In this document: piece by piece, positions 1-7,665 of the stretch
Layout: the number at the start of each line of letters is the position of its first letter
Numbering within the stretch: the stretch's first letter is position 1
Assembly (NCBI GenBank): GCA_947178115.1
Contig: CAMWXF010000026.1
Location: 1 to 11,394, forward strand
DNA from: an uncultured Lachnospiraceae bacterium
GTDB lineage: Bacteria > Bacillota > Clostridia > Lachnospirales > Lachnospiraceae
Reading direction: 5' to 3'
Length of the DNA stretch: 11,394 bases
Notes under the pieces: generated by a model
Seen by the model: only the letters and a program-made list of their open reading frames with translations
Database searches by the model: none
Told to the model about the DNA's origin: nothing
Translations under genes and position numbers: made by a program

Positions 1-929
1 TGATAGAAGTCAGCTCAGACTACAGATTTGAAGGAACAAAAAAGCGAATTAACCTGCAGGTAAATCAAAATCACGAGTTATTAGCTGTCATCGGCATCTC
101 AGGGGAACCCGATCTTATCAGAAAGTATGCCCATCTCGCGGAACGCATTACAAACTTACTGATTCGGGAACGGGAACTTGGCATGACCAGCCGGAATCAG
201 GCTGATAAAAAACATTTTGTGATTGATTCGCTGATCCGGAAAACCAACATCAATATGGATTATCTCCATTCCTGTCTGCAGGAGTTTCATATAGACTCTA
301 AGACAGACAAGAGGCTGATACTTATCAAGGCAGACACCCAGAATCCAGCGGTAAATCTATCGCTGCTGGAGCAGAAAATCAATCACATATTCCAAATGCT
401 CTCACTCAGCCTTTACACCTTTTATTATCCGAATGAATATCTGGCTGTTATAGATTCAGAAATGTTTGAGAAGAACGCTTATATGCTGACCCGATTTGCT
501 GTAGATCATAAAAATGTGCTGAAGATTGCCGTAGGGAAATCCTGCTCCATATACCAACTGGCAGATTCCCACGCCTCGGCGCTTACAACATTAAAACATA
601 TTTCTGTCAATACGGAAGGGTTTCTTTTATTTGATGACCTGACGTTGGAAATCATTTTCTCCGGATTGAATGAGACAGAGAAAGAGGAATTTCTGTCAAA
701 AACCATCTCGTCCCTGTCAGAAGATGAGCTTCGGCTTGTACAGGCATATTTTGATGAAAATATGTCTCTGGTCAATACCGGGAGACGCTTATTCTTACAT
801 AAAAATACATTGCAGTATAAACTGAACCATATTTACCGGAAATGCGGGCTGAATCCACGGTGCTTCAAAGACGCTGTATTACTGTACTTGGCATTGAAAC
901 TGACGCCAGAAGAGAGGAATGCACCATAG
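1..929 (+). CDS. CdaR-type sugar diacid / PucR-family transcriptional regulator (5' end missing)
   Basis: The reading frame is open from base 3 to the TAG at 927-929, so the gene continues past the left edge; the ATG at 183 is internal. About 308 residues are visible. The first ~60 (VIGISGEPDLIRKYAHLAERI region) match the end of the putative sugar-diacid recognition domain of CdaR regulators. A middle region follows, and the last ~65 residues (DELRLVQAYFDENMSLVNTG, then LFLHKNTLQYKLNHIYRKCG) form the PucR-type C-terminal helix-turn-helix. In this family the N-terminal domain senses glycerate, glucarate or galactarate-like acids and the protein activates genes for their use, often glycerate kinase. 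No such target is in view; it may lie upstream of the window. The gene is convergent with gltD and shares its terminator. Family assignment is firm; the ligand is unknown. Confidence 0.88.
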   Translation, partial: IEVSSDYRFEGTKKRINLQVNQNHELLAVIGISGEPDLIRKYAHLAERITNLLIRERELGMTSRNQADKKHFVIDSLIRKTNINMDYLHSCLQEFHIDSKTDKRLILIKADTQNPAVNLSLLEQKINHIFQMLSLSLYTFYYPNEYLAVIDSEMFEKNAYMLTRFAVDHKNVLKIAVGKSCSIYQLADSHASALTTLKHISVNTEGFLLFDDLTLEIIFSGLNETEKEEFLSKTISSLSEDELRLVQAYFDENMSLVNTGRRLFLHKNTLQYKLNHIYRKCGLNPRCFKDAVLLYLALKLTPEERNAP

Positions 930-982
930 CCGGGTCTACCCCTTTTTTATCACCATCCACTTAAGTTTGCATTCGTGAAAAG

Positions 983-1021
983 AAAAACCCTGCGATTGCC
1001 GAAACAGTCGCAAGGTTTTTT
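983..1021. terminator. Bidirectional intrinsic terminator between the CdaR-type gene and gltD
   Basis: A 16-base stem (983-998 with 1005-1020, one C/A mismatch and one G-U pair) encloses the loop CCGAAA. It is flanked by AAAAA on the left and TTTTTT on the right, so RNA from either strand gives a hairpin followed by a U-tract. It lies 54 bases after the regulator stop on the plus strand and 15 bases after the gltD stop on the minus strand, the expected position for a shared terminator of convergent genes. Confidence 0.9.
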
Positions 1022-1035
1022 CACTTTCCTATTTT

Positions 1036-2529
1036 TTACTGAACATACATATTCGTATATCCCATCAGACTCTCGTCCACCTCTCTGGCGCACTCCCGTC
1101 CTTGACGGATCGCCTTGACCACAAGCGACTGCCCCGTATGCATATCGCCCGCGGTAAACACTTTGTCCACGCTGGTGGCAAACTTCCCGCTGTCTGTCTT
1201 CACATTCGTCCTGCCGTCCAGTTCCACCTTGAAAGCGTCAGTGACATATTTCTGGCTTCCCAGAAATCCTGCCGCAATCAGTACGATCTGCGCATCCAGC
1301 ACCTTCTCGCTGCCCGCCACCTCTTTCATGTTCATGCGCCCGGTCTTCTCGTCCTTCTCCCATGTCAGAGAGACAATCTTAACAGCTTTCAGATTACCGT
1401 TCTTATCCTTTACAAACTCCTTGACCGTAGACTCATAAATACGCGGATCATGCCCAAAGACTGCGATGGCCTCCTCCTGACCGTAGTCGGTCTTGCATAC
1501 CTTCGGCCACTGCGGCCACGGGTTATTGTCGGCGCGCTTGTCAGGAGCCTTGGGCATCATCTCAATCTGCGTGACGGATTTCGCACCATGTCGGATCGCC
1601 GTACCCACACAGTCATTGCCGGTGTCGCCGCCGCCAATAATCACCACGTCCTTGCCCTTGGTGTCCACATACTGTTTATCCTGAAAATCAGAATCCAACA
1701 GACTCTTCGTATTTCTGGTCAAAAAATCTACTGCAAAGTAAATCCCTTTGGCATCCCTGCCGGGTGCGGTAATGTCCCTTGGCTGGGAAGAACCGCAGCA
1801 GAGCACGACACGGTCATATTCTTTCAAAAGTTTCTCAGCCTTCATGTCCTTACCGATATCCGTTCCCGCCACAAAAGTGACTCCTTCCGCTTCCATCACC
1901 TTGATCTTCCGGTCAATGACATGCTTCTCCAGCTTCATATTCGGAATACCGTACATTAATAATCCGCCGATCCTGTCCGAACGCTCAAATACAGTCACCG
2001 AGTGTCCCCTTTTATTAAGCTGATCCGCTACGGCAAGCCCCGAAGGCCCGCTGCCCACTACCGCTACCGTCTTGCCTGTCCTCACCTTGGGCGGCTGCGG
2101 TGCCGCATAACCTTTCTCATAAGCATTCTCAATAATAGCGTACTCATTCTCCTTCGTAGAAACAGGATCATCGTTCAATCCGCAAGTACAAGCCGCCTCA
2201 CACAACGCCGGACACACCCTGGATGTAAATTCCGGAAAATTATTAGTCTTGTGCAGACGCAGATAAGCCTGCTCCCAGTTTCCCGTGTACACCAGATCAT
2301 TCCACTCCGGCACCAGATTGTGCAGCGGACATCCCGAAGTCATCCCGCAAAGCGTCACACCTGACTGACAGAACGGCACCCCGCAGTCCATACACCGCGC
2401 TCCCTGTAACTGCTGCTCCTCCATACTCAAATGTTCATGAAATTCATTAAAATTCTTAATGCGCTGTTTCGGACTCACATCCTTAGAAACCCTGCGCTCA
2501 TAATCCAAAAACCCTGTCGGTTTTCCCAT
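1036..2529 (-). CDS. gltD: Glutamate synthase (NADPH) small subunit
   Basis: The 497-residue protein is the electron-input subunit of GOGAT: it oxidises NAD(P)H on FAD and passes electrons through [4Fe-4S] clusters to GltB. Cysteines for the clusters lie at 46, 49, 54, 61, 67, 106, 110, 114 and 116. The spacing between C54 and the CPLHN motif is the longer form seen in many Gram-positive GltD proteins. A Rossmann FAD motif (VGSGPSG, about 158-164) and an NAD(P) motif (IIGGGDTGND, 297-306) follow, and FTAGDMHTGQSLVV (458-471) is the C-terminal FAD contact. Length fits the family. The start is the ATG at 2529 because AGGAGG lies 8 bases upstream and homologues begin with MGKPTGF-like sequence; the open frame up to 2763 is translated palindrome. 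The gene follows gltB on the same strand, with a 346-base gap that is unusually long for this pair. Confidence 0.97.
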   Translation of the reverse strand: MGKPTGFLDYERRVSKDVSPKQRIKNFNEFHEHLSMEEQQLQGARCMDCGVPFCQSGVTLCGMTSGCPLHNLVPEWNDLVYTGNWEQAYLRLHKTNNFPEFTSRVCPALCEAACTCGLNDDPVSTKENEYAIIENAYEKGYAAPQPPKVRTGKTVAVVGSGPSGLAVADQLNKRGHSVTVFERSDRIGGLLMYGIPNMKLEKHVIDRKIKVMEAEGVTFVAGTDIGKDMKAEKLLKEYDRVVLCCGSSQPRDITAPGRDAKGIYFAVDFLTRNTKSLLDSDFQDKQYVDTKGKDVVIIGGGDTGNDCVGTAIRHGAKSVTQIEMMPKAPDKRADNNPWPQWPKVCKTDYGQEEAIAVFGHDPRIYESTVKEFVKDKNGNLKAVKIVSLTWEKDEKTGRMNMKEVAGSEKVLDAQIVLIAAGFLGSQKYVTDAFKVELDGRTNVKTDSGKFATSVDKVFTAGDMHTGQSLVVKAIRQGRECAREVDESLMGYTNMYVQ

Positions 2530-2537
2530 GGTATTCT

Positions 2538-2543
2538 CCTCCT
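2538..2543 (-). promoter_or_regulatory. Ribosome binding site of gltD
   Basis: AGGAGG on the minus strand, 8 bases before the ATG at 2529. It decides the start against the longer open frame, which has no such site near 2763. Confidence 0.88.
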
Positions 2544-2570
2544 CTCTATCACACTTCCCTATTACATTTC

Positions 2571-2867
2571 TGAGTATCAAAAGGTGTTCTGATGAATTTC
2601 CGAAAGCAGAGGGAACAAAATGTTCTCTTATGACCTGCGTAGGAAAATGAGATTTTCTTAATATTCCGCCCAAAGATCCAGCAATTTCGGGACACGGACG
2701 TCCCGGAAAGCCCGTAACGAGCCTGGATGGCGAGTAAAGGGCGGTTGCGTCCGCCTGTCTCAACCCTGCCGGAATATTTTAGAAAATCCGTTTGACAAAG
2801 CCGGGCATAAGAGAACATTTTGTTCCCTCAGCCTCTCAACTTTATCAAAATCACCTTTTGAATCTCA
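2571..2867. repeat. ~300-base nested imperfect palindrome (MITE-like or structured-RNA element) between gltB and gltD
   Basis: Three nested pairs of arms are visible. The outer arms, 2571-2586 and 2852-2867, match at 14 of 16 positions. The middle arms, 2609-2632 and 2806-2829, are perfect 24-base inverted repeats, each containing the small dyad GAACAAAATGTTC. The inner arms, 2651-2668 and 2770-2788, differ by one inserted base and share GATTTTCT and AATATTCCG. The ~100-base core between them contains further hairpins: CGGGAC-ACGGAC-GTCCCG at about 2688-2705, GGCGG-TTGCGT-CCGCC at about 2740-2755, and ATCCAG pairing with CTGGAT. The element fills almost the whole space between the gltB stop and the gltD ribosome binding site. 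It carries no transposase and no convincing coding sequence. It could be a non-autonomous mobile element or a structured RNA processed from the gltBD transcript; the sequence alone does not decide. Confidence 0.8.
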
Positions 2868-2875
2868 ACCTTCAA

Positions 2876-5800
2876 TTACTTCTTCGCCGCATAAAACGCC
2901 TCGATCTGCGCCTGCTCCGCACTAAGCCCCTTCTCTTCCATCTGCACGATCAATTTCAACATCTTCTCATAATCATGCGGAATGATCTTCTTAAACCTCG
3001 GCAGATACTCTCCGAAATTGTCCAGAATCTCCTTTCCCTTGACGGAATTCGTATAAGCCACATGCTCCTTAATCATCTCTTTTAACTCAAGCACATCATA
3101 TTTGGAAGTAATCTCATAAGAAGAAACCATTTCCTTATTGGTTTTCGTATACAAGTCATTGTTCTCATCCAGCACATAGGCAATACCGCCGCTCATACCC
3201 GCCGCAAAGTTCTTACCCACGGTGCCCAGCACTGCCACTCGCCCGCCTGTCATATACTCGCAGCCGTGATCACCCACGCCCTCTACTACCGCAAGGGCTC
3301 CGGAATTACGCACGCAGAAACGCTCGCCTGCCACACCGTTAATGAACGCCTTGCCGGATGTTGCTCCATAGAGCGCCACGTTACCGATAATAATATTCTC
3401 GTCCTGTTTAAATTTCGATCCTTTCGGCGGATAGACGATGAGCTTACCGCCGGAAAGTCCCTTACCGAAATAATCATTGGAATCGCCCACAAGCTCCAGT
3501 GTCAACCCTTTCGGGATAAAAGCACCGAAGCTCTGACCGCCGGAACCGTTACATAAGATCCGGTAAGTATCTTCCTCCAACCGATCTCCGAATCTTCGGG
3601 TAATCTCGGAACCGAAAATCGTTCCGAAAGTACGGTCGGTATTGGACACATCCACCTCAAGGCTTCTCTTCTGCCCTGTCTCAAGCGCCTTGGAAAGCTG
3701 CTTTAACAATACTTTCTCATCCAGTGTCTTCTCCAGTCCGAAATCATACACCTGCTTCGGATCGAAAATACATTTCTCCTTGCTTCCCTCATAGGGATTA
3801 CTCAGAATCAAGCTCAAATCCACCTGCTTCTGACGATCCGTCAGATGATCCTTGATCTTCAAAAGTTCTGTTCTGCCCACCAGCTCATCTACCGTGCGGA
3901 CACCCAGTTTCGCCATATATTCCCGCAGCTCCTGCGCAATAAATCTCATGAAATTCTCCACATATTCCGGTTTGCCCGTAAACCGTTTGCGAAGCTCCGG
4001 ATTCTGGGTTGCCACACCCACGGGACAGGTATCTAAGTTACATACTCTCATCATGACGCAGCCCATAGTTACAAGGGGTGCCGTCGCAAAACCGAACTCC
4101 TCCGCTCCGAGGATCGCCGCGATAGCCACGTCACGGCCGCTCATCAGCTTACCGTCTGTCTCAATGCGAACCTTGTTACGCAGACCATTCTGGATCAATG
4201 TCTGGTGTGTCTCCGCCAGACCTAGCTCCCACGGAAGTCCCGCATTGTGAATCGAATTGCGGGGTGCCGCGCCCGTACCGCCGTCATAGCCGGACACGAG
4301 AATAACCTGCGCTCCCGCTTTGGCCACACCTGCTGCAACCGTGCCCACGCCTGCCTCGGATACCAGCTTCACGGAAATACGCGCTCTCGTATTCGCATTC
4401 TTCAAGTCATATATCAGCTGCGCCAGATCCTCGATGGAATAGATATCATGGTGCGGCGGCGGAGAGATCAGGCCTACGCCGGGCGTGGAATGTCTCGTCT
4501 TGGCAATCCACGGGTACACCTTGCCGCCGGGCAAGTGACCGCCCTCGCCGGGTTTCGCCCCCTGTGCCATCTTGATCTGTATTTCCTGTGCGCTGTTTAA
4601 ATATTTACTGGTCACACCGAACCGTCCCGATGCCACCTGTTTGATTGCGGAGCAGCGATTTAATCCGTCCGCTCCCACGGTCAGTCTGTCGTCATCCTCA
4701 CCGCCCTCACCGGAGTTGGATTTGCCGTGCAGCCTGTTCATGGCAATGGCCATCGTCTCATGGGCTTCTTTGGAGATGGAACCATAGGACATGGCACCTG
4801 TCTTAAATCTTGTGACAATCGTGTCAACTGCCTCCACTTCCTCTATCGGCACGGGTTTCTTCGCATAATTGAAGTCCATCAGACCTCTCAGATTCTTAAT
4901 GCTCTCTTCATTATTGACCGCTGCCGTATACTGTTTGAAGATTTCGTAATCTCCCCGTCTCGTTGACTCCTGTAGTAAATGAATCGTCTCTGGATTATAT
5001 AAATGCTCATCTGCACCGCTGCGCATCTGGTGATGTCCAGGGTTATCCAGCGTCAAATCCGTAGATAGACCGAGTGGGTCAAAAGCCATGGAGTGGAGAG
5101 TATCCGCCTCTTTCTCGATATCTTTTAAGGTAATCCCGCCCACGCGGCACACAGTGTTCGTAAAGTACTTGTTGATCACATCCTTGTCTATGCCGATGGC
5201 CTCGAAGATCTTGGAGCCCTGATAAGACTGGATCGTAGAGATACCCATCTTGGAAGCGATCTTCACAATGCCGTGCAGGACTGCGTCATTGTAGTCATTC
5301 ACCGCCGCATAATAATCTTTATCCAGCATATGATTGTCGATGAGTTCTTTGATGCTCTCCTGCGCCAGATAAGGGTTGATGGCCGAAGCGCCGAATCCCA
5401 GAAGCGTCGCGAAATGATGCACCTCACGGGGTTCCGCGGACTCTAAGATGATATCCACGCTTGTTCTTTTCTTCGTACTTACCAAATGCTGCTGCAGGGC
5501 TGACACTGCCAGCAGGGATGGAATCGCCACTCTGTTCTCATCCACGCCGCGGTCGGACAAAATCAATATATTAACGCCATCCCGGTAAGCTCTGTCTACT
5601 TCCACAAACAGTCTGTCGATCGCCTTCTCCAGACTGGTATTCTTATAGTAAGTGATCGGCACCACTTCCACTTTAAACCCGTCAGACTTCATATTCTTAA
5701 TCTTGAGCAAATCCGTATTCGTCAGGATCGGGTTATGCACTTTTAACATATTACAGTTCTCCGGCACTTCTTCTAACAGATTGCCGTCCCTGCCCAGATA

Positions 5801-7420
5801 GACTGTTGTGGAAGTCACCACTTCCTCACGGATGGCATCGATGGGCGGATTGGTCACCTGCGCGAATAACTGTTTAAAATAGTGGAATAACGGATGGTGC
5901 GCTCTGGACAGCACCGGAATCGGCGTATCCACACCCATGGCCGCGATCGCCTCCGCACCGTTTCTCGCCATCGGCAGAATGCTGGTCTTCAGCTCCTCGT
6001 AAGTGTAACCGAAAGCCTTCTGCATACGCTGCCTCTCTTCGTCGGTATATTCTGGTACACGCTGATTCGGGATCTTCAACTCCTTGAGCGCTACCAGCTT
6101 GCTGTCCAGCCATTCACCGTAAGGACGGGCAGATGCATAATGCTCCTTTAACTCATCATCGTCAATGACTCTGCCCTGCAGGGTGTCTACCAGAAGCATT
6201 TTGCCCGGATGCAGTCTCTCCTTCTCCACGATCTTGGAAGGATCGATGTCCAGTACACCCACCTCGGAGGACAGAATCAGGGTATCATCGTCTGTGATCA
6301 TATATCGTGACGGACGTAGACCGTTCCGGTCAAGTACCGCACCCATAATATCTCCATCGGAGAAGAGAATGGATGCCGGACCGTCCCATGGCTCCATCAT
6401 GGTAGCATAATATTGGTAGAAATCCTTTTTCTTCTGCGTCATGGTCTTGTTGTTCTCCCATGGCTCGGGAATCGTGATCATGACAGCAAGTGGCAGCGGC
6501 ATGCCGCTCATCACAAGGAACTCCAGCGTATTGTCGAGCATTGCGGAATCGGAGCCGGAAGCATTGATGGCCGGCAGTATCTTGTGCATCTGCCCCTGCA
6601 AGTGCTCGGACTCCATATTCTCCTCGCGGGCCTGCATCTTATCGGCATTGCCGCGGATCGTATTGATCTCCCCGTTATGTACGATAAACCGGTTCGGATG
6701 GGCACGCTCCCAGCTCGGATTCGTGTTGGTGGAGAATCGTGAGTGCACGATGGCAATCGCCGACTCATAATCCTGATCCTGCAAATCGGAGAAAAAGGTG
6801 CGAAGCTGCCCCACCAGGAACATTCCCTTGTACACGATCGTCCTGCTGGACAGACTGACCACATAAGTCACATCCGTGGACTGTTCAAATGTTCTCCGTA
6901 ATATGTACAGTTTTCTATCGAAATCAAGCCCCTTAGACACATTCGCCGGTTTCCTGATAAAAGCCTGCATAATACATGGCATACACTCTACCGCCTTATG
7001 CCCTAACACGGCGGGCACGGTCGGCACCGTACGCCAGCCCAGGAACTGTAAGCCCTCTTTCTCGGCAATAATCTCAAACATCTTCTTCGCCTGATTGCGC
7101 TGCAGCTCATCCTGCGGGAAGAAAAACATACCCACACCGTACTCCCGCTCGCCGCCGAGCGCAATTCCCAGCTCCTTCGTTACTTTAACCATAAACTTAT
7201 GCGGCATCTGGGTCAGAATCCCGACGCCGTCACCCGTTTTGCCCTCTGCATCTTTGCCGGCTCTGTGCTCTAAGTTTTCCACGATCTTAAGCGCATTCTC
7301 GACAATGACACGGCTTCTTCGTCCTTTAATGTTCACGCAGGCGCCGATTCCGCAGTTGTCATGTTCAAATTCCATGCGGTGAAGAGGCGCTTCCGGAACG
7401 GTTGTCTTCACATCAAACAT
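2876..7420 (-). CDS. gltB: Glutamate synthase (NADPH) large subunit
   Basis: The 1514-residue protein is the catalytic subunit of GOGAT. Glutamine is hydrolysed in the N-terminal class II amidotransferase domain, ammonia is channelled to the FMN site, and 2-oxoglutarate is converted to glutamate. The nucleophile is Cys23 (HDNCGIGACV), so a 22-residue propeptide is expected to be removed. Further amidotransferase motifs are HSRFSTNTNPSWERAHP and HNGEIN. The central domain is followed by the FMN barrel, with GYDGGTGAAP at 1044-1053. The [3Fe-4S] ligands are Cys1121, Cys1127 and Cys1132 in the expected C-x5-C-x4-C spacing. The C-terminal GXGXG beta-helix domain starts near 1290 (NGSGGQSFGAF). 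Length and domain order are complete. The ATG at 7420 has GGGAGG six bases upstream. It is the first gene of a gltBD operon; the leader at 7421-7600 carries attenuator-like structure. Confidence 0.98.
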   Translation of the reverse strand: MFDVKTTVPEAPLHRMEFEHDNCGIGACVNIKGRRSRVIVENALKIVENLEHRAGKDAEGKTGDGVGILTQMPHKFMVKVTKELGIALGGEREYGVGMFFFPQDELQRNQAKKMFEIIAEKEGLQFLGWRTVPTVPAVLGHKAVECMPCIMQAFIRKPANVSKGLDFDRKLYILRRTFEQSTDVTYVVSLSSRTIVYKGMFLVGQLRTFFSDLQDQDYESAIAIVHSRFSTNTNPSWERAHPNRFIVHNGEINTIRGNADKMQAREENMESEHLQGQMHKILPAINASGSDSAMLDNTLEFLVMSGMPLPLAVMITIPEPWENNKTMTQKKKDFYQYYATMMEPWDGPASILFSDGDIMGAVLDRNGLRPSRYMITDDDTLILSSEVGVLDIDPSKIVEKERLHPGKMLLVDTLQGRVIDDDELKEHYASARPYGEWLDSKLVALKELKIPNQRVPEYTDEERQRMQKAFGYTYEELKTSILPMARNGAEAIAAMGVDTPIPVLSRAHHPLFHYFKQLFAQVTNPPIDAIREEVVTSTTVYLGRDGNLLEEVPENCNMLKVHNPILTNTDLLKIKNMKSDGFKVEVVPITYYKNTSLEKAIDRLFVEVDRAYRDGVNILILSDRGVDENRVAIPSLLAVSALQQHLVSTKKRTSVDIILESAEPREVHHFATLLGFGASAINPYLAQESIKELIDNHMLDKDYYAAVNDYNDAVLHGIVKIASKMGISTIQSYQGSKIFEAIGIDKDVINKYFTNTVCRVGGITLKDIEKEADTLHSMAFDPLGLSTDLTLDNPGHHQMRSGADEHLYNPETIHLLQESTRRGDYEIFKQYTAAVNNEESIKNLRGLMDFNYAKKPVPIEEVEAVDTIVTRFKTGAMSYGSISKEAHETMAIAMNRLHGKSNSGEGGEDDDRLTVGADGLNRCSAIKQVASGRFGVTSKYLNSAQEIQIKMAQGAKPGEGGHLPGGKVYPWIAKTRHSTPGVGLISPPPHHDIYSIEDLAQLIYDLKNANTRARISVKLVSEAGVGTVAAGVAKAGAQVILVSGYDGGTGAAPRNSIHNAGLPWELGLAETHQTLIQNGLRNKVRIETDGKLMSGRDVAIAAILGAEEFGFATAPLVTMGCVMMRVCNLDTCPVGVATQNPELRKRFTGKPEYVENFMRFIAQELREYMAKLGVRTVDELVGRTELLKIKDHLTDRQKQVDLSLILSNPYEGSKEKCIFDPKQVYDFGLEKTLDEKVLLKQLSKALETGQKRSLEVDVSNTDRTFGTIFGSEITRRFGDRLEEDTYRILCNGSGGQSFGAFIPKGLTLELVGDSNDYFGKGLSGGKLIVYPPKGSKFKQDENIIIGNVALYGATSGKAFINGVAGERFCVRNSGALAVVEGVGDHGCEYMTGGRVAVLGTVGKNFAAGMSGGIAYVLDENNDLYTKTNKEMVSSYEITSKYDVLELKEMIKEHVAYTNSVKGKEILDNFGEYLPRFKKIIPHDYEKMLKLIVQMEEKGLSAEQAQIEAFYAAKK

Positions 7421-7425
7421 ACCTT

Positions 7426-7432
7426 ACCTCCC
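7426..7432 (-). promoter_or_regulatory. Ribosome binding site of gltB, abutting a U-tract hairpin
   Basis: GGGAGGT on the minus strand ends 5 bases before the ATG at 7420. It begins directly after the TAA of the 28-codon leader frame and 2 bases after the U6 tract of the second leader hairpin, so structure there could affect access to it. Confidence 0.85.
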
Positions 7433-7519
7433 TTAAAAAATTGAGCTTCGCGGGGTTGCGAGATATTGCTCATGAGATGCTACGCATCTCCGCAAACTCG
7501 AAAAACAATGCAATAACAT
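7433..7519 (-). other. 28-codon open frame in the gltB leader (doubtful leader peptide)
   Basis: An ATG at 7519-7517, just after the U-tract of the first leader hairpin, opens a 28-codon frame beginning MLLHCFSSLRRC. It ends at a TAA that touches the gltB ribosome binding site. No Shine-Dalgarno sequence precedes the ATG (CCCTTTTTT stands there). The frame has no run of glutamine or glutamate codons, which argues against classical ribosome-stalling attenuation. It may be a chance frame through a structured leader. Confidence 0.2.
7435..7499 (-). terminator. Second gltB leader hairpin with U-tract (possible terminator or ribosome-site control)
   Basis: On the minus strand GAGTTTGCGG (7499-7490) can pair with CCGCGAAGCTC (7453-7443), with one bulged G and one G-U pair. 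The apical region includes a perfect GAGATGC-GTA-GCATCTC hairpin. Two bases after the stem comes TTTTTT (7440-7435), then the gltB ribosome binding site. TTGCG/CGCAA and TATTGC/GCAATA pairings are alternatives. The shape is terminator-like, but the interrupted stem makes it weaker than the hairpin at 7520-7562. Its function is inferred. Confidence 0.5.
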
Positions 7520-7562
7520 AAAAAAGGGTCGCAAAAGAAACACATTGCGCTCCTTTGCGACC
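7520..7562 (-). terminator. Strong intrinsic terminator in the gltB leader (attenuator candidate; may also end the EEP transcript)
   Basis: On the minus strand GGTCGCAAAGGA (7562-7551) pairs with TCTTTTGCGACC (7538-7527) over 12 bases with one G-U pair, enclosing a 12-base loop, and CTTTTTT follows (7526-7520). This is a textbook factor-independent terminator. It lies about 100 bases after the stop of the upstream EEP gene, which it may terminate. The best promoter for gltB lies just upstream of it, so gltB transcripts would have to read through it. Confidence 0.85.
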
Positions 7563-7571
7563 TGCACGTCT

Positions 7572-7600
7572 ACTATACAACAGTTTTCGATGATTGTAAA
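7572..7600 (-). promoter_or_regulatory. Predicted sigma-70-type promoter of gltBD
   Basis: On the minus strand a -35 box TTTACA (7600-7595), a 17-base spacer and a -10 box TATAGT (7577-7572) are visible. The start point would be near 7563-7567, at the base of the terminator hairpin. The upstream region 7605-7670 is AT-rich. This is the best promoter-like sequence I could find between the EEP stop and gltB. A weaker alternative is TTGACT with TAAAAA at 18-base spacing, slightly further upstream. Confidence 0.65.
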
Positions 7601-7665
7601 CAAAGACTTTTTATGAAATCGTCAGATAATTAGTCAATTAACATATCAAGTCATATATTGTCAGA

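Noticed and set aside
1102..1959. 285-codon plus-strand open frame opposite gltD
   Set aside because: It is a shadow of the GC-biased gltD codons on the other strand, with histidine/arginine/leucine-rich composition and no domain; gltD itself is unambiguous.
2549..2818. 89-codon minus-strand open frame and other frames across the palindrome
   Set aside because: They are translations of an inverted-repeat element, have no ribosome binding site that I can see and show no protein-like domain.
2561..2879. ATTAC on both sides of the palindrome (2561-2565 and 2875-2879) as a target-site duplication
   Set aside because: The distances to the outer arms differ (5 and 7 bases), the word is short and AT-rich, and the right copy overlaps the gltB stop. 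It could easily be chance.
7433..7562. ANTAR-type tandem hairpins, T-box or known glutamine riboswitch in the gltB leader
   Set aside because: I looked for two hexaloop hairpins with A at loop position 1 and G at position 4 and found none; the only hexaloop-like hairpin (TCGC-AACCCC-GCGA) lacks the G. No T-box consensus is present and the leader is too short for one. Known glutamine riboswitch motifs are not recognisable.
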